Source of the DNA: Triglochin maritima
Lineage: Eukaryota > Streptophyta > Magnoliopsida > Alismatales > Juncaginaceae
Assembly (NCBI GenBank): GCA_963682175.1
Contig: OY821777.1
Location: forward strand, 3,799,501 to 3,863,500
DNA length: 64,000 nucleotides
Direction of reading: 5' to 3'
Part shown: piece by piece, positions 33,999 to 44,641 of the stretch
Layout: the number at the start of each line of letters is the position of its first letter
Numbering within the stretch: the stretch's first letter is position 1
Position numbers and translations under genes: made by a program
Notes under the pieces: generated by a model
What the model was told of the DNA's origin: nothing
Databases searched by the model: none
The model's input: the letters and a program-made list of their open reading frames with translations, nothing else

Positions 33999-35652
33999 AA
34001 ATTGATCAATCCTGCATTGTCTTCGGAGATAGGATTTTGTCTATCAATTCTTGTCTTTCCTATGTAAAAATCCCGATAGAAAGTTGAGTTTGAAATGCTT
34101 AACTCACTCACTGAATTGGTGAGAGATGAGATGAAGGCTCGATCATTGAAGGTAACAATTATTTAGGTAGTTGTAAGGAATATTGCTTTTAACCAATTCA
34201 TTGTGATACGATTTTGTGATGTGTAGCTGAAACCTGTTTACCTGTAGTGCTTGGTAGTTTTCTTTGGTGTATGTACTTCTACACAGAAGGTAATGAAGAG
34301 TTCTTATTGAAACCATTGACATTGATGCCTATTGCCATTTGTTTAGTGTTCTCGTCAGCATTACGTTATTGTACAGTGTGCCATCAACTATTGGAGATTT
34401 GGAGCTAAGTTGCTGTCGTTCTCCTCAAACGTATCACAAAGTTGATCTTTATATTTTTCTTAAACATACTATACTCCCCTCAAGTGTGCCCAAGTTTGTT
34501 ATTTATATAGATTGATTGTCAGCCATATCATCAACATTATATAGTTTCGAATTTCGTTTGATATTGTCCATATTGAGCTCCGTTTAAGGTTGAGAACTTT
34601 GTGATTTTACGACACCGTTGCTTGTGAACAAGTTTGCTAAGAAGTCTTTCACACACTTGTGAAGCAAATCCTTCGACGAATGGCAATTTGAGATAAAACT
34701 TCACTTCTTAAAGCTTTCAAATGCAAGAGGTTAACTCTTGTGATTTAAATTCCAACCAAAGCACTTGAAGGGACGGTGCCACGTAGTGGACCACCGGGGT
34801 CGGGCAATACTTTTGGATTTTTTATATTTTAAGATTTTGATGAAATTTCGGTATTCTGCTTACATTTTGAAGAACTTGGCGATCCTCTTGGATTTTTGAT
34901 CCCTCTAAGTTTCGACCTCATTGAATACTTTCAAATATCAATAATAAGATGTGTAAATGAAATTTTATGCAATTAATCTAATATAGAAGTACCAATTTAC
35001 CATTGTATTGGTATAATACCTACTTAGATTTCAACTCAAATTAAATTAGTAAATTCTCAAATAATTTTTAATCGTCTTTACAGATTCCGTCCCCCTGATT
35101 TAGATTCATGGCACCATCCCTGCTTGAAAATGCTCTAGATTTGAACGCAATCGGGTGATAAATGATGAGATGAGTTCTAGAGACTTTTAGAATGATGCTT
35201 TTATACAAACCAAATAGATATAGCCTTCGGGCAGCAAGTAAAAAGCATTTGAAAAACAGAAAAACCACAATATAATTGAAATCAAGCAAATCCGCGGTTG
35301 ACCGCCGATGCAGTTACGGCTAGTGTTTCTCAATCTTCAGTTTCCATGGTTCATAAGGCTGTCAACTCAAACTTTGTCGATTCATTTTAACTTTTGAGTA
35401 TACCACATTTATTTTTATCTAGTTTTCTTTTATGTTGCCACACTGAAAATTTCCAGTTCCAGCCAGTTTAGGCCATAACCACAATTTTTGCTTACCCTCG
35501 GGAGGTCATTGATGTCCAATATTTTTCTCTCATCAGAACCAACTAACCTTAGATGTTAAAGTTAAAAAAATATGCATAAGGCTGTTAATTGTACTGATAT
35601 TTGTTGAACTATTGCATTTTTTTATTAACATCCATGACAAGTAATTTATGAC
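33999..35652. other. KUP7-like 3' region and intergenic DNA
   Basis: The first few hundred bases are probably 3' UTR of the transporter. From about 34760 the text (GTGCCACGTAGTGG onward) reads like transposon-derived filler, but I cannot assign a family. No gene is seen. Confidence 0.35.
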
Positions 35653-36252
35653 TGTTAGGGAATAAAATTAATCTTAAATATGCAGCGGAACGAAAACGAC
35701 AAATCCAATGAAGAAAAGAAACCACAATTGCAAATCCACAACCACCAAACTATGCAAAACACGTAAGATTTAACTTGGAAACCCAATGTGGGAAAAACCA
35801 CGGACGACACAATCTAAATCTACTATAAAGAAAACGAATTACAAAGAGAGACTTACAGAACACACGACCAACCACATTCGGTCGACCGAACATAAAACCG
35901 TAGCGCAACCCAGAGCTTCATCGGTTGACCGTAAATTCCCAGACAGTATCACAATGCTCCAATCGGTCGACCGTGACTTAAGTGTCGGTCGACCGAAAAC
36001 TTGTAGGAAGTTTTCCTGGACGTCCAATGCATACTCGGTCGACCGTGACTTAAGTTCCGGTCGACCGAAAACTTCCAGACCCTTCTACTCTGCTCCAAGT
36101 GCGCTCCTGGTCGACCGAAAACTTTTAAGCACTTTTCATGGACAATTAAAAACACACTACCGGTCGACCGAACTCCTCTTGATCGACCGAACGTCTGTTT
36201 TCTCCCATAAATACTTTAATTCACATATTCAAAGGTAAACTACAACAATGAC
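35648..36252 (-). mobile_element. Solo LTR (595 bp), third LTR family
   Basis: The LTR is 35653-36247, starting TGTTAGGG and ending TACAACA on the plus strand, with the 5-bp duplication ATGAC at 35648-35652 and 36248-36252. The sequence outside the palindromes is unlike the other LTRs here. The strand call rests on the CCCACATTGGG leader-like text reading on the minus strand. It carries CGGTCGACCG pairs 22 bp apart (35964/35986 and 36036/36058), both with an ACTTAAGT spacer, plus a 19-bp pair (36161/36180). Confidence 0.9.
35879..36189. repeat. Palindrome array in third LTR family
   Basis: Site starts are 35879, 35922, 35964, 35986, 36036, 36058, 36108, 36161 and 36180. Two pairs are 22 bp apart and one is 19 bp apart. 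Several sites read CGGTTGACCG or lack one outer base. Confidence 0.85.
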
Positions 36253-36347
36253 GTTACAACAAAACGATGTGAGCACAAAGGAGAACGTGTGATAATGCAA
36301 ATCACTTATTCGATCGGTTCAAAACATGCGAGAATACTCCACCATAC

Positions 36348-36707
36348 TTAATGCTTCTTGCCTCCTCCACCGCCACCACCGCTTCCTCCTCCTCCGCCAC
36401 CACCTTTACCATGTCCATGTCCATGGCCCTTTCCACCTCCGCCTCCACCACTACCACCACCACCACCACCTCCACCACCTTTACCGTGTCCACCTCGAGA
36501 GCCATGTCCATAACCTGAACCACCTGTTGTTCCATTTACTCTCTTAAGTCCACCGCCCCCTCCTCCACCACCACCACCTCCTCCACCTCCACCTCCACCT
36601 CCACCTCCACCTCCACCTCTTCCACCTTGTAAGATTCTCAAGGCGGAAGTCATGCTCACAAGGAGCATGACCATCAAAGCAACAGCCAAAACCTTAGACC
36701 CAGCCAT
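36348..36707 (-). CDS. Secreted glycine-rich protein
   Basis: This intronless gene encodes 119 residues. The N-terminus (MAGSKVLAVALMVMLLVSMTSA) is a clear signal peptide, probably cleaved near residue 22-24. The rest is dominated by glycine runs interrupted by Ser, His, Lys and Arg (GHGHGHGKGG), ending KKH. This matches class I glycine-rich proteins, usually cell-wall structural proteins. The runs of GGN codons make a low-complexity CDS prone to length change. A TATA box lies on the minus strand at about 36770-36777, roughly 65 bp upstream of the ATG. The solo LTR ends 100 bp from its 3' end. Confidence 0.85.
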   Translation of the reverse strand: MAGSKVLAVALMVMLLVSMTSALRILQGGRGGGGGGGGGGGGGGGGGGGGGGGLKRVNGTTGGSGYGHGSRGGHGKGGGGGGGGGSGGGGGGKGHGHGHGKGGGGGGGSGGGGGGGKKH

Positions 36708-36769
36708 GCTTGAATATTTGCTGTAACAAATGCTATATTTTGGTGATCTATTAGTGTACTATTTAATAG

Positions 36770-36777
36770 TATTTATA
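36770..36777 (-). promoter_or_regulatory. TATA box of glycine-rich protein gene
   Basis: TATAAATA reads on the minus strand about 65 bp upstream of the ATG at 36707, a normal distance for a short-leader plant gene. Confidence 0.6.
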
Positions 36778-37931
36778 GATTGGCACTTGAGATTTTGTTG
36801 TCCATTTCTATAATATTTCAGATGTTTGGTCTTGCCACTCCCATGCTTGCCGACTTCACGTATTGCATTTAATTGAAATATAATAACATCATAGTTATCA
36901 CATACTAATTATCATTTTGGTTACCAGGTTAGATCATCACTTTTATTTATATTATATCAATAGTATATGAAAAGCAATGTTGGTTACATGGTGTCACGTT
37001 TGTATTTAACCACTATCATTTAGCCATGTTAGCTTCATCATCTTAAACTAGTTGGTTTCATGCCAATCATGTCATATGAAATTTAACTTAATTAATGCGT
37101 TAGCATGTACGAATACTGAATTTTAGACAATGTTGTAATTCTGTAGTTTGCCTTTAATTGCAGTCTGTGTACGGGAAAGACTGACCCTCGAAATGGAAGA
37201 TTTTTTTTAAGCATATAGCAACCGTTCACAAGACTTTATGAAGAGTTTGTTGGTTCTGATGTGAAATTCGTACAATGTTTACCATTATTTAGGAAAAATA
37301 CTGTTAAGTTGTTAATATGAAGTACTGAAACTTCACCTTAGAAGTTTCTTCTGCACTATTTAACTGAATCAATTAGTGAAACCTGCTTGGCTAGAGTCTG
37401 GAGTGCAACTTGGGGCTACTTTTATCATTCCTCTTTCATGTCGTAGGTCTTTGAGATCAATGTGCATTTCAGATATGAATAAATGTGTTGGTGTGTCATT
37501 GGATCTTTTAGATCCTTAATTATATCGATTTTCAAAATCACCACTTCAAAGAATCATGAATATTGAAAAGAGAAATCCATAATCATAAAATTTACAAAAC
37601 CTTGCAATATGGCACTATTGGAATAATATCAAACACTTCCATATCGAAAATCTTGAATCATATTGAAATGCACACATACGTGATTCACCATATCCAACCT
37701 TTTCTTTCTTTGTAACAATCATTCATGATGTCTTGTGCATCTGGACATGTTTTAAAATGTAATATTCAAATTATCCTTGAGCTCATATATACATGTAACA
37801 TCAGTTTTGAACAAATATTACATGAACCAAGCACACAAGTTCAAATAAATATTGTTGTTCCAACACTTCAAAGCAAGTAACATAGCGTTATTATTTTTGC
37901 GAATGAAAGAGGAGAAAGACAAACTTTGTAC
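36778..37931. other. AT-rich intergenic stretch
   Basis: I looked here for the missing last exons of the ACX3-like gene on the minus strand and saw none. No other gene or repeat is recognisable. Confidence 0.4.
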
Positions 37932-40900
37932 CTCCGAACAGCCTCAATAAACCGCATTAGAATGACAGTCTCAATGTGGGACTCTGCTAGTGTAAGCAAA
38001 TGGTTGAGACACCTATTCCACGCGCCAAAGCTTCCCAATGTCTTCGAGTGCTTGCTAAGGCGTCCAGCGACAGTCTGAAGCAATCTAGAAGTCCGATACT
38101 ACAAGCAACACAGCGTGAGATGTTCATTTCATTCATTACATCAAAGTTCTACCTTATAAGACAATAAGAAAAAAAGAAAGCAAGGCTTACTCTAAAGGCA
38201 TCTAGTTGAAATTTGGGGTCTCGCAAATGGTCCTCCCCTTCCCATCTACTCGTGACCGGATTTGGTTGAGAAAGATAGGATCCCATGGATTCCTTCAAGT
38301 AACTCCATGTCACTGACAGAGTTCCTCCTTTGAACTTTTCCTGATACTGCTTCAGTAGATCAGCAGCAACCTACATCACCAGTCAAAAGTACAAGAAAAT
38401 GAACCGACCTTTTCACTACTTTATCGAGTTTTGCTTAAAAAAACACTCAAGACATTAAACTGTTTAGGCAAGTTATATGTCAATAACCTGCTGGAGAAGA
38501 ACGGTATTGTCCCCCTCGAAGGTTTGGAAAATGTCATGATCGTTCCTCAAACTCCCAAAGCGATTAACCGCAGCATAGCCATGCCCACCACATGCCTCCC
38601 TACACACTAATTGATTTTGCAGTACATGACGTAATGTAAGCCTTGAGTCCTGCAGACAGAGCATGAACATCTCCCACCACAACATCATCGCTCGACCTCT
38701 TCATGTCGGCATATCTCTCAACCAAATATACAGTTGCAAACTGAAAGGCGTAAGCTGATGCCAACATTGGCATCAACTTCTGCTGCTGAGATTGGTACTC
38801 CAAAATGCTGATCTCTTCTTGTTTGGGAGTCCCAAACTGTTGCCGTAACAATGAGTACCTGACGGCGATCGTTACTGCAATCTTGAGGACGCACATGGAG
38901 GAATAAACGAGGCCCACCCGTCCTCCCACGAGTACCCCAACATCGCTGCAAACCTTTTGTTGGGGGTGGGAAGGCAGCTCGTGTACTTACCGTCGCGGGA
39001 CACGCCCCCGAATCAATCTAGGAGGTTTTCTCGGGGAATTTTGACCAAATTAAACTCCAAAGCACCATTGTCTACTCCATTTAACCCAACTTTGTGGCCA
39101 CAGTCTTGGATCTCGATGCCTGGGAGGGTCTCGTGTGTTTTCATGTCTCTGATTGGGACAATGAAGGCGTGCACGCCCATGTCGATTGATTCAGGTGAAC
39201 CGTTGGGTGGTAGTATGAGCCTCGCGAATACCGTGGCAAATTTCCCATGGAGCGCGGCGTTACCAATCCACCATTTAATGGCTCCATCATTGGGGGTGTT
39301 GATGACAAACTCGTCGGTCAAGGATCGAAGGTGGCTGTTGTCTGAAGTCCTTGGACATTGGATCCTGCAACGAACGATCAATTAGAAACATATTTCCCCC
39401 CTCTGCTCCCAAAATGTTGAACTACAACATGGGGTGATCTGGAAAACTAACCATGATGGAGCTCTGTCATGGCAAAGCAGCCGACATATTCAAGGTTGTC
39501 GATCCCATCGAAATATTTGTCTCTGTGCTTCTTTGTGCCTAAGTTGATGACAGAACCTCCCCAAAGACTGAAACATATTGGAAAAACTTAAATAGATGAC
39601 AACCTATACTAATACGAGTACCATTGCCATGTCTGTTGTCTTGGTAGGAAAATTATCAAGTATATTCTGTTATGCAAATATGAAACTATCTAGTTACTAA
39701 TATTGGATGAAAATGAGCTTATCAATTTTGGGATTCAACTAATCCACCGACACCGACTGTTCAACCAGAGATAGAATCACATCATCAATGTTACGTATTG
39801 GGATTTAATTAAAATGTATAATGGTTTCAAAAGAATAAGTGTTCATCTGGTTATATATAAACAACCATGTAATTACACAATAGTAACAGTCAAGATTGAT
39901 GTCTACAAACGTCAATCAAAAGCATTAAAATTTGCCAGAATAACATATAAGATGAGTCAAGCTTCCTAAGAGCATCTTTAACGCTGAAAAAAACTGGGGG
40001 CGTAGCGGAATTCAACCCACCCCAGTTCTCTTAGCGTGCGAAACTTGGAGGTCGGGTCCCGACCTGGGTCGGCGACCCGACCTGATTTGGGACCCGGGTT
40101 GGCCACGTGGCCAACACGGGTTGGTTGTTTTTTTTAAAATAAATTATTAAAAATTAATTTTTTATTGATATATATATTTTTTATATAATTATAATTATTT
40201 TTTGAAAATTAAAACAAATAATCGAATACCCTACCTTTTCTCCCTTCTACGTTATTTGGAGATCAATATTTGGAAAAAAAAATTAATTTTAAAAAATCTT
40301 AAAAAATGAAAACAAATAAAAAACACATTTTCAGAAAAAAAAGATTTGAAAAAAAGATTTAAAACGACTTTAAAATAAATATATTAACATTATTAACTAT
40401 TATTAATATTACAAAAATTAGGTAAATTATTTAATTGATATGTATATTGTTTTATATAATTAGAATTAATTTCTAAGAATTAAAATAAATGAAAATTAAT
40501 AATATAAATCGTTGTAAAAATAATTTATTTAATAATTTGTGACTTTGTGTATTTTTGTGGTGGAATAAAAAATGAGGTAAAAAGAAATAAATTGGAGGAG
40601 AGAGTGTGTTGAAAGTGGGGTTGGAGTTAAGAGATGAAAAATGTGTTGAGTTGGGTTGTGGGTTGTATAGTGTTTTCTGCTGACGTGACGGAGAGAGAAA
40701 CTGAATTGGAGGGGATTTTTGGGTTGGGGTTAATGGTGCTCTAAGCTAATTAACAAAGCCCAATAATTTGAACTCCACCATTTGATCCAACACTAAATTT
40801 TGCTATTTGGGTAAAAATGACACAATTTAAACATCATATCCACCAAAAAAAGACAAAAACAGAACAACGGACCTGAACTGACCCCCAACTTGACCCCAAC

Positions 40901-41289
40901 CGAGAGGTCAATCCCACCTGCGGCCTCGGCGATAGTGAAGTACATCTCAGGATCATCGACCACGTGCCTAAAAGGCCTAACCCCACACTCATTCACCAAC
41001 GCCACCAGTTGCCTCATGCACAACTCCCGGTGCTCCTCCATCGGCACCGCCACCGGCGTCCTCAGCTCCGGCCGAGACTCGAAGAACGCAAATTTCCGTT
41101 CCTGTACGTTCCTGTGCTTCCCCCGCACGTGCGGGGCCAGATCCTTGGTCGACAGCGACACCGGGGTGGGGGCAAGGGCATCGACGTCGGGGGAGGGGGC
41201 GAGGTGGTGGGAGAGGGTGAGGAGGCGGCGGAGTTGGAGGTCGAGGCGTTTTCGACCGTTGGATCGGGGAGAGAGTTGGTCCGGGCCAT
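37932..41289 (-). pseudogene. Acyl-CoA oxidase 3 (ACX3-like) pseudogene
   Basis: Working ACX3 oxidises medium-chain acyl-CoA in peroxisomal beta-oxidation. Exon remains: 40873-41289, 39452-39567, 38488-39364, 38191-38370 and 37932-38098. They encode [75 protein letters not shown] and [18 protein letters not shown] text (here GSFGAWNRC), matching ACX3. A PTS2-like peroxisomal signal, RLLTLSHHL, lies in exon 1. Lesions: the only nearby ATG (41289) is out of frame with the signal; one base is missing near 40881 (GVQF expected); one near 39320 (DPLTDEF expected) creates a TGA; an Arg codon is TGA at 39013-39015; one base is missing near 38932 (LGELVGG); and a frameshift lies near 38605 before VCREAC. 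The last exons (about 100 residues) are absent. The last two exons still have open frames. Confidence 0.88.
39967..40744. mobile_element. PIF/Harbinger-like MITE in ACX3-like intron
   Basis: The element is 39970-40741 (772 bp), with ends GAGCATCTTTAAC and, on the other strand, GAGCACCATTAAC, flanked by TAA on both sides (39967-39969 and 40742-40744). The TAA duplication and the ends fit PIF/Harbinger MITEs. The inside is AT-rich without coding capacity. Confidence 0.65.
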
Positions 41290-41328
41290 TGGATTTGGAG
41301 CGGAGATGGGGGTTGGTTGATGGTGGGA

Positions 41329-41445
41329 ACGGAAAGAGGAATTTTTAAAAAGTAGTTTGGGTTTTGGAAGTTGAGCACGTTACGGGAATGACGTGGGACG
41401 GAAAGAGGAATTTTTAAAAAGTAGTTTGGGTTTTGGAAGTTTGAG
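41329..41445. repeat. Local direct repeat upstream of ACX3-like pseudogene
   Basis: About 46 bp starting ACGGAAAGAGGAATTTTTAA at 41329 recurs at 41398, an offset of 69 bp. It lies at the expected promoter of the pseudogene. Confidence 0.8.
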
Positions 41446-41448
41446 GAC

Positions 41449-42150
41449 TGGGATTTGGTTCGGTTTGGCGCACACTTCGAGACAGACGGTTTGGATATTG
41501 TTGTTTTTCGAAAGTTTTGCTTGTTTTGAATTTGGATACCGTTACAGCAACTCTTTATTTAAGAGCGTAAGGTGGACGTGAGGATTGTATAATAAATAAA
41601 TAAATAAATAAATAAAAATTGTTCTTAGAATTAACGCAGCGGCCAGCGGATCATTTTTTTTCTTTTTCTTTTAATTACGGTGCGATCCACTTCCCTTTTG
41701 TATAATTGATATAGATAATTGTATTGTTTTTATAGAGATATTTTGGAAAATAATAATAATGAATTTTTTAAATAAAACACCAAATTCATATCATCTCACA
41801 TTCTACCGATAAACAATCATATTGTAATATAAATATTGTATTTTCGAAATATTTTTTTAAGATGATTAACTCAAATGAGACAATTATCAAAATTGAAACA
41901 ATTATATTCTCGTATTATACTTTTCAAAAATCTGAAAAAAATATTCTCAACATTCACATTTTTAGAGTTTTTATTCTCACAACTTCAACTTTCAATTCAT
42001 TATATTCTCAATTTTTTTTGTAGAGAATTTATTTTGAACTTTCACTTTTACAGATATTTTATTCTCAATTTTTTTTAAAGATTTTATTCTCAATTTTATC
42101 TTTTGCAAAGATTTTATCATACTTCAACTTTTTCATCAGAAAATATATTG
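41449..42150 (+). repeat. Dispersed repeat family, copy 1
   Basis: The segment starting GATTTGGTTCGGTTTGGCGC is repeated with high identity at about 59405-60036 and, inverted and shorter, at about 49590-49930. It includes a (AAAT)n microsatellite and recurrent TTTTATTCTCAA motifs. No coding is visible; it is probably a non-autonomous transposon. Confidence 0.7.
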
Positions 42151-42465
42151 TTTCTTTCACCATTCAAATTTTTTATTTTCCAACAAGTTTATATCTATAA
42201 TAAACATTTATTTTCTATCAACCTCATACGTCTTCACAAGTTTTATCTCACTCAATTTTCATCATCTCATCTTGATCTTCTTTTGAATTAATTCACATAG
42301 AATATCCAAATCCCGAGAATAATCCTCATGGTCGAACGACGAGAAATTCTCAAAACTTGACATATGATTAGATTGTCCGTGTTCCATCGCTAATTGAAAT
42401 GACAATGTTTTATTTATAAGCGATTTGACAAGTTTGTTCGTTTTTCCAAATAATACTACTTATGG
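42151..42465. other. AT-rich spacer
   Basis: No gene or recognisable repeat is seen between the dispersed repeat and the second foldback element. Confidence 0.35.
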
Positions 42466-44296
42466 CCGTAATTTTTTAATATAAAAAAAAAAATTTAAAA
42501 ATTCGAAATTTAGGAAAAAAAAATTTCTTCCAAAACTAGGTGGATCGCGGGTGTGACCCGCGATCCGTCCCTCCCGCCAATTTTTTTTTTTTTTGAAAAT
42601 TTCACGGATCCGTGAAATTTTTTTTTAATTTCTTTACTTCTGTTTTTCTTTTTTATTATAATTATTTTTAATCTTTTTTTAAATCTTTTTTTTTCAAAAT
42701 ATGTTTTCTAATTTATATTATTTTTTAAAAATTTAAAAATTTGTTTTTAATTTTTTCAAAAATCGACCTCTAAATCACGTCGATAATTGAATTGTTAGGG
42801 TATTTTATACAATAAAAAAACAAAATTTATTTGTCAGAATAATAAATTATTTGCAACTAAAAATTAAACAAACACTAAAACTAATTAAAACAAAAAATTG
42901 GTAACGTTGTCGAAAATTCGTAGGGTGTACACACATTACAAACAGTTTTGGAGGTCGATACAACAAAAAATTAAAAACACAATTAATTTTTTTAAAAAAT
43001 AATAACAATTACAAAACATATTTTGGAAAGAAATATAATAAAAAAACTTAGTTAAAATGATTTAAAAAAAATTCAAAACATAAAACACTACGACTAAAAT
43101 CCGTGATTTTATTTATTTTCTTTTAATGTTTTTGATTTTTTCGGTTTTCTGTTTTAGTTTTTTTTTCTTCTGTTTTTCTTTTTTATTTTAATTATTTATA
43201 ATCTTTTTTAAAATCTTTTTTTTTAAAATATGTTTTCTAATTGATATTATTTATTAAAAAAATTTAATTTTGTTTTTAATTTTTTCAAGAAACGACCTCC
43301 AAATCACGTTGATAACTCGGCGTGTATTGAATTGTTAGGGTATTTTATACAATATAAAAACAAAATTTCTTAGTTAGAATAATAAATTATTTACAACTGA
43401 ATATTAAACAAACCATAAAACTAATTAAAACAAAAAATTGGTAACGTTGTCAAAAATTCGTAGGGTGTACACACATTACAAACATTTTGGAGGTCGATAC
43501 AGCAAAAAATTAAAAACAAAATTCAAAATTTTTAAAAATTAATAACAATTACAAAACATATTTTGAAATATATATATATAAAACATAGTTAAAATGATTT
43601 GTAAAAAAACAAAACATAAAATCAAAAACAATAAAAGAAAATAAAAAAGTCACGGATTTTGATTTTTTTTAAATCGTTTTAACTATGTTTTTTATTATAT
43701 TTATTTTCAAAATATGTTTTGTAATTGTTATTATTTTTTAAAATTTTTTAATTGTGTTTTTAATTTTTTGCTGTATCGACCTCCAAAAATATTTACAATG
43801 TGTGTACACCATACTAATTTTTGATAACGTTTCGAATTTTTTGTTTTAATTAGTTTTAGTGTTTGTTTAATATTCAGTTGTAAATAATTTATTAATCTGG
43901 CTAAAAAAATTTGTTTTTTTATTGTATAAAATACCCTAACATTTCAATACGTCGGGTTATCGACGTGATTTAGAGGTCGATTATTGGAAAAATTAAAAAT
44001 AATTTTAAAAAATTTAGAAAAATAAGATAAATTAGAAAACTTATTTTGAAAAAAAAAGATTTAAAAAAAGATTACAAATAATTACAATAAAAAATAAAAA
44101 CAGAAAAGAAAAAACAAAGACAGAAAATAAAAAAAAAATTGGCGGGAACTCGGATCGCGGGTGGGAACCGCGATCCGTGCCTCACGTATCGCGGGTCACA
44201 CCCGCGATCCACCTAGTTTTGGAAAAAAAATGTGTTTTTCCTAAATTTCGAATTTTTAATTTTTTTTTATTATATTAAAAAAATTCGGACTGATAG
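42457..44296. mobile_element. Foldback Mutator-like element, copy 2
   Basis: The element is 42466-44287 (1822 bp) and is closely similar along its length to the copy at 22524-24481. It has the same CCGTAATTTTTTAATATA left end, GGATCGCGGGTGTGACCCG palindromes near both ends, and the same internal direct plus inverted block order. The flanking 9-mers TACTTATGG and GACTGATAG agree at only six of nine positions, suggesting an older insertion. No transposase is encoded. Confidence 0.85.
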
Positions 44297-44641
44297 TTGG
44301 CTAAGAGTCGTAATACTCTTCTCAATATATAGTTGACCTCCTCTGGATTATTGCTTTTTTTTGTCTTCTCGCCATCAAAGAAGACCGTAGACAACACCTA
44401 TCTTGAAGTCTAAAATGTTCACGATTTTCAATCCAAATTGCAATATTAATTGCACAATCAGCATTTTGTTACAAACCACACCGATGAACTCAGCCCAAAA
44501 CAACACAATTGCTCATTAAACCAAACTCAGCCCACTACAGAAGCTGGCCCACTTTTTATTGTCAGGTCAGGTAATCAACAAAAACAAACACAATCTCCTA
44601 ATATATTACTTTGACCTATGTTCAAACTAACTCAACTCTAA
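44297..44641. other. Intergenic spacer
   Basis: No gene or clear repeat is seen between the Mutator-like and hAT-like elements. Confidence 0.35.

Noticed and set aside
36326..36547. His-rich open frame on the plus strand
   Set aside because: It is the complement of the glycine-rich coding repeats of the minus-strand gene.
40989..41378. Pro-rich and Glu/Gly-rich frames on both strands
   Set aside because: They are alternative frames of ACX3-like exon 1 and its leader; the frame with FAFFESRPELRTP and the PTS2-like signal is the homologous one.
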